Origin: Camelus bactrianus
Taxonomy: Eukaryota > Chordata > Mammalia > Artiodactyla > Camelidae
Length of the DNA stretch: 64,000 bases
Direction: 5' to 3'
Assembly (NCBI RefSeq): GCF_048773025.1
Contig: NC_133545.1
Span: forward strand, 10,930,001 to 10,994,000
In this document: piece by piece, positions 25,540-36,570 of the stretch
Position numbering within the stretch: position 1 is the first letter of the stretch
Layout of the letters: every line of letters starts with the position of its first letter
The notes under the pieces: model-generated
What the model saw: the letters and a program-made list of their open reading frames with translations, nothing else
Told to the model about the DNA's origin: nothing
The model's database searches: none
Made by a program: the position numbers and the translations under genes

Positions 25540-26495
25540 GTAGGAGGAGGGTTTCTATTCTTTGTTGGTATTTTTGATGATACCATCTGACAGGTGTGAT
25601 GTAACATCTCACTGTGGCTTTGATTTGCCCCTGTGATGACAGCAGTGTTGAGCATCCTTCTCTGGGACCCTTGGCCATCTGTATGTCTTCTTTGGAAAAG
25701 TGTCTATTAGCTCTCTTGCCCATTTTGCAATTGGTACTTTTTTGGATATTCAGTAGTATTAGCTGCTTATATATTTTGGATATTAACCCCTTATCACTCA
25801 TCACTTTGCATACACTTTTCCCACTCTGTGAGTTGGCTTTTCATTTTGTGTATGGTTTCCTTTGCTATTAAAACCTCTCAAGCTTAACTAAGTCCCATTT
25901 GTTTATTTTTGCTTTTGTGTCCTTTGCCTCAGGCGACAGATACAAAAATATTGCTGCAGTTTTTGCCAAAGGGTACCCTAAGTTTTCCTTTCAGCGTTTT
26001 ATGATTTTTGGCCTTACATGCAAGTCATTAATCTATTTTGTGTCTATTTTCATATAAGCTGTGAGAAACTGTTCTCACCTCTTTCTTTCACACGTGGCTG
26101 GCCAGTTTTCCCAGCACCACTTTCTGAAGAAAGTGTCTTTTGCCAATTTTATGTTCCTGCGTATTTTGTCACAGATTAATCAACCATATTTGTGTGGGCT
26201 TACTTCTGGCCTCTCTACTCTGTTCCATCGACCTGTGCCTCGGTTTCTAGGCCAGTACCACGCTATTTTGATGATTATATCTTTGTACAGCGGGCAGAAG
26301 TCAGGGAGCGTGGCACCTTCGGCTTTGGGCTTTTTCCTCATGATTGCTATGGCTCTCCGGGGTCCTCTGTGGTTCCATATACATCTTAGGAGTCTTTGTG
26401 CTGGTTTTGTGAAAATGTCATGGGTCTTATGATAGGGGTTGCTTTAAGTCTGTAGATTGCTTTGGATAAAATATACCTTTTAACAATATTAACTC
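25540..26495 (-). repeat. L1 fragment at the duplication junction, antisense
   Basis: Antisense L1 ORF2 text (GTGTCTATTAGCTCTCTTGC, TTTTCCCAGCACCACTTTCT). It fills the space between duplication units A and B and has no counterpart after unit B. Confidence 0.7.
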
Positions 26496-27671
26496 TTGAA
26501 CTGGCCCACGGGAGGAACAAGAAGTGAATTCACAGACTTGAGCGGCACAGCTGGGACACCCGCTTTCCTTACTGCAGGCCACGAGCCTCCCTGTAAAACA
26601 CGCTCCTTACTGTGCTTAATGGACTGGTTTATTTTCGTAAGCAAGGGGCATCTTTTAACTCTATCACTATTGAATTACTAATAGTCTGTATTAAAGAGTG
26701 ACTAACAGTTGGTCACACAGGTAGTGAGGCTGGTGCTGTGACCCAGGTGTGGTGGCCGGTGACACTCTTTCTGGAGAAGGTATTTTTCCATAAGATACTG
26801 AGGCTCAGACATCAGCTGAGAAATGTAAAGACTAAATTGAAGTGGACTAATGTGAAGTCTTGGCAGAAAATACTTTTAATCATTAAATTCCTTATGAGTA
26901 GTAAAATACATTCAGAATGCATTTCTTAAAGTAAATTTAGGAAAATATCAACAAAATATGTGCAGGATATGTTCAATTACATCACAAGTCAATGCTGAGA
27001 GAAGTTAACGACCTTGACAGAGCAGCATGGGGCACATTTCAGGGAGAGGGAAGTGTTCGGGGTCTGGATTGTCATGCTGGCTACATGGGTAAAAGTATTT
27101 GTCAAAATCTAATGAAACATAAACTTAAAATGGGTGTGTCCCATTGCCCTTATGTTATACCTGAAGGATGCTTTTCCCTTGTACATTTCTGCTCATCAGG
27201 AGGGAGGGGGATGCAGAGCGCCCTCAGCTGCTCTGGCAGGGACAGCTGTGAGAAGCAGTCATGAACCCAAAGGAGAGTCTGGGTCTGGATCATGAATTGT
27301 GCGGGGCCAGGGGATCAGGGTCCCCAGGAAAGAAAGTTCACCTGCCGATCATCGAGCTTCCCGAAGGTACAGCTTTGTGAGGGGAAAACCACACAGTTAC
27401 ATTTCTCATAGAGATTGTTAGAAACCCATCAGGCTCATACCCTGTGTCTTTCCTCTGCCTGACGCCCCGCACGCTGGGGAATCTGAGCCCCTTTACCGCT
27501 TTCCTCCCCCTTCCCTGGCTTTCTGTGCCATCAGCTGTTCTAACATCCCTTTCTGCTCACCCACAGTTGCCATGTACCAGCTTCTCCTTCTGGTTAATAT
27601 CTTTCAAGTTGGGTTTCTGTTACTCCTTTTCCACCTCATACACCACTGATTTCCTGAGCTGGGCCCATGAT

Positions 27672-27710
27672 GAGTTTGTGTGCTAAGAAGAGCCAGCGTT
27701 CAGCACTGTG
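27672..27710 (-). other. 23-RSS of TRBV21 copy B
   Basis: Heptamer CACAGTG (27704-27710), 23-bp spacer, nonamer CACAAACTC (27672-27680). Confidence 0.9.
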
Positions 27711-28172
27711 GATTCACTGCTGGCACAGAAGTACCGCGCTGAGTCCCCTGCCTGAGTGGAGTTGATTTCCAGGCTGCAGGGTGAGTTTTTGGGACATTTA
27801 GCTGAAAATCGCTGTTTAAACCCTTCTGCCTCTTCCATAATGTCTCCTCCATTCTGTAAGTAAACCAAAAACTCGAATGCTTCTTCTAGCTTCTTACGAT
27901 ACCAGTAAACGTAATTATGTCCTTCTTTGGGGACACAGTCCATCTTTACTCTCTGTTCCTTTCCTCTGACCAGATGTCCAGGACTCTGGGTGACCCCCGT
28001 GTCCATGGAGCCTGCGGGGGAAAGAGACAGAAAGTAGAGACAAAGCCCAGGAGGAGCCTGATTCTGCAGCCACAGGAGAAAGTCCCGGATTTTGAATCTG
28101 ACAAGTTCACAGCAGGAACTCACCTGCTCCCCAGAACAAAAGGGCCACACAGCAGAGGAGACCGTGGTACAT
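27711..28172 (-). CDS. TRBV21: T-cell receptor beta variable gene, TRBV21 subgroup, duplicate copy B, intact
   Basis: This is the intact copy of the TRBV21 pair. The leader exon is 28124-28172 (MYHGLLCCVALLFWGAG, donor GTGAGT). The V exon is 27711-28011 after an AG acceptor at 28012-28013, giving [20 protein letters not shown]. Anchors: Cys in VKMDC, Trp in YVYWYRKKLEE, Cys in SARYFCASSE. It has one more codon in the CDR2 region (LQNGGDIM) than copy A (LQNEDIV) or human TRBV21-1, and no stop. It lies in the 5' unit of a tandem duplication, about 6.3 kb from copy A. Human TRBV21-1 is a pseudogene, so an open copy here is notable. Confidence 0.92.
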
Positions 28173-28246
28173 GGTTGGCTCAGGAAAAAAGCAGGGCAGG
28201 TGGCTTTTTGTCTAAGGCTCCTCATCCCCCATCAGCAACGTCCTTG

Positions 28247-28254
28247 TGACGTGG
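28247..28254 (-). promoter_or_regulatory. CRE-like promoter element of TRBV21 copy B
   Basis: CCACGTCA on the minus strand, about 75 bp upstream of the ATG. The surrounding 60 bp are nearly identical to the copy A promoter. Confidence 0.5.
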
Positions 28255-28369
28255 TCCCTTCCCATGTCATCACAGTCCCTGTGGAGAGGAAACTAAACAT
28301 TTTATAGGCTCGAGGGCAGGGAGGGCTGGTCATGCAACTAATGTGGCTTTCAATTTGCTTTTATTGACT

Positions 28370-30720
28370 TTTTCCTGACTCTGCTTTTTCATTATTTTTT
28401 TAAAACTAAAATAACTTACCCATACACATTTAATTTATTTGCTTTTTTAACCTGTCAGTTTGTCTCCTCCCCTCCCTACTCCTGTCTTAGACAGTGAACC
28501 CTCCAGTTTGCTGTACATCTATCAACTTCTACTGCACTTACAAAAATCACACAGCAGCTACTTCAAGTTAAAAACTACATTTTGAGCTATACAAACAATA
28601 TTTATGATGACTATGCAGTGCGTCTAGGGAAGCAATTTGTTTTTGCCTGAACCAATCAGCGTAGTATTTAAGTCAGCACTAAGAATTTTTCAGCCCCTGG
28701 GTTATTTTTGTAGATTTTATTGTTCTTTTTTCTACCATGTCCAGGTAACCATAACCCTGAAGTTTATTTTCATTCACTTACATAAATACTAAAATCTGTA
28801 ATGAAAAGTAAATATCTGCAAATTAGATATTATTTACCGTTGGATGTCTAATTTATCTAAGGGGAATCATTCTGTTCATATTTTTTCTGTGACTTTTTTT
28901 TATTTCTTTGTTGCATATAACTTGAGATAATTCTATTTCACTAATATTTAGGATTCTATTGTATTATTTTGGGACAACTTATTATCCATTTTTGAATTAA
29001 TACACATAGTTTTCTTTCCTAGTTTTTAATGCTACTGCAAAGAGGACTGCATTCTTATACATTTCTCTGCATACTTAGGTGCAAGATTTTCTCTGTACCT
29101 GGGAATGCTGAGATCAAGCATTAGGGTCACCATGTCAGCTTTACATAATAAGACAAAATGCTTTCCAAATTAATTAAGCCGAATTAATAGTCCCATCAAC
29201 ATGCATGAGTGTTCTCTAGTGTTCCACCTCTAGGACTCAAGCACACTTAATATTCTTTTTTTCTGCACATTTAAAAAAAAATCACAAATATGTACTGTTC
29301 ATTGTCTCGAAGAATGTTTAGAGCTTTAGATTTTTAAACTTACATAGTTATCAAAGGAATAAAGCAAACCACAAAATAAGAATTAAATAAAATGCACACA
29401 CCTCACTATTAACAGCAACAATATTTTTCTTTTTTAGGGGGGGAGAAAATTGGGTTATTTATTTATTTTGATGGAAGTACTGGGCACTGAACCCAGGACC
29501 TTGTGCATGCTAGGCACATGTTCTACCACTGAGTTGCACCTTCCCACCTTGGGGCTGACACATTTTTATATTTGTAGGCCACTAGTGTTTCTATACATTG
29601 CCCTTTGTCCATTTTGGGGGGATTAGATATTCTTTGTAACAATTCCTTATACATTCTGGATACCAAACTTTGCCAGTGTTGTTAATATCTTTTCAACTTG
29701 TGGCTTGTGTTTTCACTGTTCGTAAAGTTTTTTTGTTGATATTCCTAGTTTGGTAGAGTCTATCTTTCTTTTTTGGAGGTTATGCATCTTAATTCTTTAT
29801 AAACAAGACTCCCATAGCCCAAGTTCATAAAGATGTACTCCCATTTTTTATTTTACCAGTTAACATATTGAATGTTGCATTTAAGCATTTAATGCTTTTA
29901 GCATTTATTTTTGCTTATGCTGCAGAGAAGTGGCTTAAATTAATCTTTCTGTGGCTAACCCCTTGTCCCGAAGACCGTACTGTATATGGCATTATTCCCC
30001 TACAGACATGCAGTGATGGCTCCATCATATATTAAGTGCCTGTATATGCATGGGCCTTTTTTAAATCCATTAGTTCCCATTTGTCCATTTGTCTTTCATT
30101 ATCTTAAATTATAAAATAATTTGATGATTGGAAAGTCACCTCAGTTTTTACTTCATTAGTATTATCTGCTCTAAACTTCCCTCTCTTTTCCACTTAAATT
30201 TCAGATTCCTTTTATCAAATTTCATGACATCTTTTATGATTTTGATCAGTGTTGCGCTGAATACACAGATGTTAGTGCAAAATCGGAATGCTTTTACTAT
30301 TGCTTTAACTTACTCATGATCATGCTATATATCTTCACTTATTTCAGATTTTCAAAATGCCTTCCTCTGAAGTTGAGTAATTTTCTCAATTAAAGTCTTG
30401 CTTGTCTTTAATAGATTTGGGTTTTTTAATATATAATTTTACTGTTGGTAAATGCTCTCCCTTTAAAAATATATCTAACTGTTGCAAGTATATAGAAATA
30501 AACTGACTTTATTTATGTTAAAGTCAGTAAATTTATTAAATGTTGTTATAAGTAATGCAATGCTTCTTTAGATTCCTTTGGGTCTTCTAAACTTGTCATC
30601 TGCCTTTAGTCATCTTTTTTCTTTCTTTTCTTATTCTCCCCTTTTTTTCTTATTCTACAGGCTGAAAATTCAGCACAATGTTGAATAGAAATGGTGGTAG
30701 CATTTATATACTTATCAATT
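28370..30720 (-). repeat. L1 tract in duplication unit B, antisense
   Basis: Collinear with 22.1-24.3 kb (CACAATGTTGAATAGAAATG, then GTGGTAG). It carries a SINE at 29435-29560 that unit A lacks. Confidence 0.65.
29435..29560 (-). repeat. Camelid tRNA-derived SINE
   Basis: The minus strand carries the tRNA-like block CATGTGCCTAGCATGCACAA, then GGTCCTGGGTTCAGTGCCCAG, and an AT-rich tail. It is present in duplication unit B and not seen at the matching place in unit A (near 23.1 kb), so it inserted after the duplication. Confidence 0.7.
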
Positions 30721-30848
30721 TTGTTTGACCCGGACAACTACAGGTACTGGATATGTGGCACATGGTATGGGAGTTACACTTCAAGATTAGATCCTGATAT
30801 TTCAAGGGTCTACTGGCATCCCAGGACATCTGCAAACATTCTCCCATC

Positions 30849-32240
30849 TGTTACTGAACCAGGGTCATATTGTCCTATGCACAGTGAGCCAAAATGTTAA
30901 GAAGCTGAGGTTTGCAGCTAAAATAGGGTTTATTGTCAAGGCAGCCGAGTGAGGAGATGGGAGAACAGATCTCCAATCCACCTCTCCGAAGGCAAGGGGC
31001 TTGGAGTATTTATGGGACAAGGAATAAAGAAGCCGGATAGTCTGAGACACAGGGCACATGGGGAGGGTGGGGAAAGGCGGTTGGAAGGCAGTGTGTGAAT
31101 CGTCTTTCTACACAGGCATGACTAAGCCACCCGCCTCTGCGTGTTCATAACGGAGGTGGTTAGCATGAAAAGAGCATGGACTCTTTGGTCCTGAGGCAAA
31201 AGGTCACGAAGGGGAAATGTGCCCAGTTGGAAGGTCACTGGTTCTAACCAGCCTTCACCAGTTCAGCTCCAACTAGACACAGCTGACTCTGGGCTCAGCT
31301 GAGCAGCAAGCAAATGACGCCATATTCCTGGAAAATAACTTGGGCAAATGTCTTATTATTTAGGCTACATGCCACTTAGAGGACAGCAAGTCTTAAGTTT
31401 TTTTTTAATTGAGGTATAGTCAGTTTACAATGTTGTGGCCATTTCTAGTGTACAGCACAATGCCTCCGTCATACATAAATATACATATATTCAACAATTA
31501 AAGTGCCCTTGAGTAGTGAAGGCAGGTGAACTGGATTTGACTAGTCATTACGCAGGGTTCCACCGCCAGTGTCTAATGTGTCTGACCTGAGTGCCCCGAA
31601 GGCGCTACCAACTCATCTCAGGTGGAGGAAGGCTTTGCTTGCTCCTGACACGCAGGTGTATTTCAGAGACCCACATCCCCCCCTAGTGGTCAAGGGGGCA
31701 CATTCATGCCATGCCCTCTGGTCTCTCACTGCCTTCAACTCCTCTGTGGTCAGTGGGCAGTGGCCAGTTCCACACTGTGCAGCAGTAGCAGCCAGGCACC
31801 CCAAGTATCAGAGCAGAACCAGCCATCGGGGTGTTGACCTGCTGGGGTCCTGCAGAGATCTGTTACTAGTAATTAGGGACGCAATTCATCATTAATCCAG
31901 TATTATTGGTGGCTCATCAGTATAATTTGCTTCTCAACCTCTTCTGGCCACATTCAAGGTGAACATGGTTCCTTAGATCGCTGTCCTAAGTTCTCTGCTC
32001 TCTGTATATTCTATCATCAAAGGATCAAATGCGCTTTCATTCTTCCAGTTATGGAAATTGTCCCGGATTTTTACCTTCATCCAGTTCCACTGAGTCCCTG
32101 TCTTGAACATACAACTGCTTTCTGCATACTTCTGGTCAGATTTCTGTCTCAAAGTAACGCCCAGTGTTAAATAAATCATGAAACCTTCCCCCTCGATCCT
32201 CCGAGTCCATCTGGGTGTGATAGTCCTCCCCATCCTCCCC
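30849..32240. repeat. LTR-like repeat, copy 2 (in TRBV21 duplication unit B)
   Basis: It starts TGTTACTGAACCAGG and is collinear with copy 1 at both ends (the AACTAGACACAGCTGACTCT and CATCTGG-TGTGATAGTCCTC blocks). A short antisense L1 3' end is inserted at about 31396-31500. The right edge is approximate. Confidence 0.5.
31396..31500 (-). repeat. L1 3' end fragment
   Basis: TTGAGGTATAGTCAGTTTAC, then AATGTTGTGGCC: antisense camelid L1 tail lying inside LTR-like copy 2. Confidence 0.65.
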
Positions 32241-33481
32241 ATTTATTGCCTCTCGTGTCTAATCAATTACCAAGTCCTTTGATTTTCTTCCTTATTTCCT
32301 AATTGTTTTAAATTTCTCATTTTTCAGTATTTCTATTACCACAGCCACCACTGTCTTAGCTTCGCCTGCCCGGGTCACTGCAGGGGCTGACTCTGTTCTC
32401 TGCCTCAGCCCTTTCCACACTGTCCAATGTTTTTTCACAAATGTAGCCAGGATGGTTTAAAAAAAAAAAAAAGCAGTGTACACACACACAGCAAGAACAA
32501 ACATTAATTACTACAGAAGTTAAGTAGTTAAAACCTCAAGCCCAGGGCAAGGGATAAATGAGAAAATGAGAAATGGCTGTACCTTGTGCTGAATTTTGCT
32601 GAACCTAAGACTGTTCTAAAAACAAATTATCTACAAAAGAACCTCAATGTCTCCTATTAAATTTTATGTTAAATTCCATATCACATTCTTCGACATCCCT
32701 CAAAATTAATGTAGACTAAAATCTTTCTAAGAATCTTTAAGAGTTTTTTGCCCCTTGTTATGAGGAGAAAGTAATGTTTTTGTAAATTACACACAAATCT
32801 TGATGTAAATCATTAAGAATAATATTTAGTGTTTTCTCATACTTTTCCCAAAAGTCCAATAACCATTAAATATATGGTAATAGAGGCTTCAATTCTCACC
32901 ACCTGTAGTAAGTTAGCCACAGTTCATTTTTGTTAGGAAAACCAAAGAATGTTAACTTTTTTTAAAAAAGGAACCAGAGATAATTACAGATTTTAAAAAA
33001 CCACTAAAATATTTGAAGACTATTTGAAATTGACTATTTGTCACTCAAAAGTAGTCCAGTTGCTTTCCATGTTCCAGAATGGAGTCCCAGTAAAGCAGCT
33101 GATCAAGTCATTCCGTTCAGTTCCACTCTGGTCAGGGTCAAGGTCTAGTGTTCACGCCTTCATGTTCACACTTAGTGTCCACGAGCCACCTCCCTGGTTC
33201 TCACGACACAATACCCTCCATCCTCCCCTTCCACGGACTCTCATCTCTTCTGTTGTTAATTTTCTCTCCTTTTTGATCTCATAGGCACAGGATTTGATTA
33301 ATCTTAAGCCGTGGCTAATAACACAGAGGCACTGTTTATCATGCACATTCTTTTATTTATTCAAATATACTAGTTACCTGACTCGTCCAGTGACGTGCGA
33401 GGTAGACCTTGACAATACTGAAGTTTAGCGCATCCCAGCTCCTGCCACTCCCAGTCCAAGCCCCGTATTAAATATCATTCC

Positions 33482-33614
33482 GGGGGTGGGGGAGGTGGAG
33501 CTCAGCAGTAGAGCGTGTGCCTAGCAGGCACAAGGTCCTGGGTTCAATCCCCAGTACGTCCATTAAAAGTAAATAATAATCTAATTACCTCTTCCCCTGC
33601 TCCAAAATAAATAA
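33482..33614 (+). repeat. Camelid tRNA-derived SINE
   Basis: The head reads GGAGGTGGAGCTCAGCAGTA (A-box-like); the B-box-like GGTCCTGGGTTCAATCCCC follows, then an AATAAT-rich tail. Same family as at 29.4 and 58.1 kb. Confidence 0.8.
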
Positions 33615-34029
33615 TTCAGGAACAAACATCATTCTGAACTCGGGTCAATCCTCCTTGCCAGTGAGTGTTGAGAAATATTTGACAGCCAGCTCCCTGGAGG
33701 AGAGTAAATCAAGAACCCTGGATTGCTGTGCTGCACGCAGCCCCACTACGGCTGATTTCAAGCCATCAGCGTGATGCCACCGACACTGAAGTCGGGAGGA
33801 TGTGCACCAGCGGCTTCTGGGAGCTGGGAAAAGCCAGCTCACGCAACAACAGCTATTTCTTGCTTTTCTTTTAATATGATTTTGTTCTGATCTATTTGTG
33901 GTCATGAAAATAATTTGCTTGATTTAGTTGGTTTTAGCTTTATATAAAATACATCATGCTTTACAAAATCTTATCAGGGTGAGTTTTTGCACCTCATATT
34001 ATATCGCCAAGATGACCTATAACTTTGTT

Positions 34030-34620
34030 CACCATTCGTTTTGACTGGTGTATATCGTTTTCCATCACATGGATGTGCTACTGTTTAGTCATTCACTTTC
34101 TTATCAATGCATGTGTGCCTTGGTTCCATCATGAATAGTACTGCTTAGAATGCTTTTGCATTTATGTCATCTGATGCGCATATGTCAGATGTAGTGGAGC
34201 TGCTGGCTGCTGGAACAAAGGAACGATCAACTCTGTGAGATAATGCCAAAGGGCTTCCCAGTTGTTTGCATCACTTACGCTCCCACCAGTAATCTTGTGG
34301 AACCATACCCTCTCTAACAGGTTTTATTTCTAAGCTTTTTATATTTTGCTAATCAAATGGATATAAACTTAACGTATCTTTGTGTCTTGCTTCACATTTT
34401 CCTGATCACCAGTGAAGTCAAATATCTCATGTGTTTATTGATCATAGATGATTCTTCAATTAAATATATGTTAATATCTTTCGCTTATTTTTCTTGGGTC
34501 ATATAAGAGTTGTGATCAATGTATGGTTTTTCCTGGGAAAGGATTTTTCTGACGGCTTTACATTCAACGCTCTTCTTACTATCTTGTGGCTTCTGATAGA
34601 AATCGCTGGCTTTGTAGACA
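34030..34620 (-). repeat. L1 3' UTR-like fragment, antisense
   Basis: CATGGATGTGCTACTGTTTA, then GGTTCCATCATGAATAGTAC, is typical antisense L1 3' UTR wording. No gene is seen. Confidence 0.55.
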
Positions 34621-35290
34621 GGTCTGAAGTCTTTTATTTACTCCCTCTGCCTTCTCTTCCCTCTGACACCTTCGTTGGGCGACAGCTCAACCAACACCTT
34701 CTCTGTGAAGGTTTTTGGCATGCTCCGTACCGAGGTGTAGAGGGTGCACCCCACCCGGCCTTAACCCATCCCTTCATCAACCACAGCACTATATATAGCA
34801 CATCACTGAATTCTTTCCTGAGTCAGTATCTCTGCTTGGCTGCCTTATGATTCTGTTTATCTTGCAGGCCTGGGATGTTGACAAGACAACGCTGAATTGT
34901 CTTGGAGAGACTAGTGCCAACACTTATTACAAAAATGCACAGTGTTTTATAGAAGCATTTTGAAATCTACCCATAGGATTATGTGTTGATTTATCTAAGA
35001 ACATATGATTACCATATGGTAGAGTCAGGGGAAAAAAACCCAGGCTTTATCATTTTCAGCCCAGGGAAATTCCATGTCAGTCGGCCACTTATAGACCCAG
35101 GTCCTTTCCCATATTGCTGGTTCTCAAACACCAAACCTTCTCCACACTCCGTACCCAGATATTTTTTTTTCTCTGTACACGCTCACGCTCACAGATGTCT
35201 CAGTCAGAGAGCCTGTGGTTTTTCTCTCCCACGCCCCCTTTCCACAGGGCTCCCTGCATTCGGCGGGGTCGGGGAGAGGGGCTGTTGCAG

Positions 35291-35329
35291 GATTCTTGTT
35301 TGGGTCTCTGATCTCCGCCCAGCGCTGTG
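35291..35329 (-). other. 23-RSS of TRBV20
   Basis: Heptamer CACAGCG (35323-35329), 23-bp spacer, nonamer ACAAGAATC (35291-35299). Confidence 0.88.
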
Positions 35330-35986
35330 TCACTAGCACTGCAGAAGTAGAGGCTGCTGTCTGCAGGGCGCACGCTCGTCACCGTCAGAGATGAAAACGT
35401 TAGGCTTGGATGGTTGATGGGAAACTTGTCCTTGGTAAAACCTTGTTCGTACGTGGCATTGGAGCCCTGGTTAGAAGTTGCTATCAGCGTGAGGCCCTGT
35501 TCCGGGAACTGACGATACCAAAACATAATCGTGGCCTGAAAGTCCTCTGCACGGCACTGGAACGTCACAGAGGCTCCCCTCTCACGGATAGCCCTGCTCG
35601 GATGTTGAGAGACCTGAGCGCCAAGCCCAGAGCCTGCGGAAACAGAGGTCAAGGAGATGAGAGAGGCCAGCAGGGCCAGGCAGAACATCACAGCCTCGCG
35701 CCCTCACCTTTCTCCCCGCTTCCAGGGAATCCTGTTTGTTGTGTGCAATCTTCCCGTCCTACTTCCTAGGATCATGATCCCCCATCTCCCCTGACTGGTG
35801 CCTTGTCGCCTTACCCTCTGCACCTCCAGACAGCATGGCTGCCCCCCTCCCCCCACCACCTTGATCAGCATCAACAACCCGGAGTCTGGCTACCGATCAC
35901 CCAAGCCAGCTCGTGTGCACACTCGCCCAAGCTCCTCAGATAATAAGGCTCATACCAGGCCCCAGAAGCAGCAGGAACAGCAGCAT
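35330..35986 (-). CDS. TRBV20: T-cell receptor beta variable gene, TRBV20 subgroup, intact
   Basis: TCR beta V segment with the short leucine-rich leader typical of TRBV20. The leader exon is 35956-35986 (MLLFLLLLGPG, 31 nt, donor GTATGA). The intron is 322 nt, longer than its neighbours'. The V exon is 35330-35633 after an AG acceptor at 35634-35635, and the join reads GSGLGAQVSQHPSRAIRERG. Anchors: Cys in VTFQC, Trp in FWYRQFPEQGL, Cys in LYFCSAS. QVSQHPS, DFQATIMFWYRQFP, IATSNQGS.ATYEQGF and PADSSLYFCSA match human TRBV20-1. An ATG at 35688 inside the intron runs uninterrupted into the V exon, but the upstream leader is the expected start. Reading past the leader donor soon meets a stop (after SLII), so an extended leader from that exon is closed. 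Confidence 0.92.
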
Positions 35987-36157
35987 CTTCAGGTGCCGGC
36001 CTCGCACCACGCCTCTGAAGAAAGGTCTGACCTTGCCCCTCAATCTTCCCTTCTCCACCCCTAGGAGGATGGATGACAGCCGGCCTAACCCTGAGGGTGC
36101 TGTATCCTGCCCCCTGGTGGTCATCGTCGCCAATGCTGCAGGGTCCATCACTTTTTA

Positions 36158-36570
36158 AAAACATTTTATTTTATTGAGTTATAGTCAGTTTACAATGTTG
36201 TGTCAATTTCCAGTGCAGAGCACAATTTTTCAGTTATAAGTGAACATGCATATATTCATTGTCACATGCTTTTTCACCGTGAGCTACCACAAGATCTTGT
36301 ATACATTTCCCTGTGCTGTACAGTATAAACTTGTTTATCTGTTCTAAGTATACACCTGTCAGTATCTGCAAGTTTTGAACTCCCAGTCTGTCCCTTCCCA
36401 CCCCTCTCCCCCGGCAACAAGTTTGTGTTCTATGTCTATGAGTCTGTTTCTGTTTTGTATTTGTTCATTTGTCTTTCTTTCCTTTTCTTTTTTTTAAGAT
36501 TCCACATATGAGAGATCTCATATGGTATTTTTATTTCTCTTTCTGGCTTACTTCACTTAGAATGACCCAT
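36158..36570 (-). repeat. L1 3' end, antisense
   Basis: TTGAGTTATAGTCAGTTTAC through CACATATGAGAGATCTCATA is the camelid L1 tail, lying about 170 bp upstream of the TRBV20 leader. Confidence 0.75.

Larger units (their letters stand above)
26497..32240. repeat. Tandem duplication unit B (TRBV21 copy B)
   Basis: Partner of unit A. Most of the unit is well diverged from A, except about 27.20-28.35 kb around the gene, which is nearly identical. Confidence 0.8.

Noticed and set aside
32460-32473. Short poly-A tract followed by CACACACACA
   Set aside because: A simple sequence of no evident role; not a retroposon end I could define.
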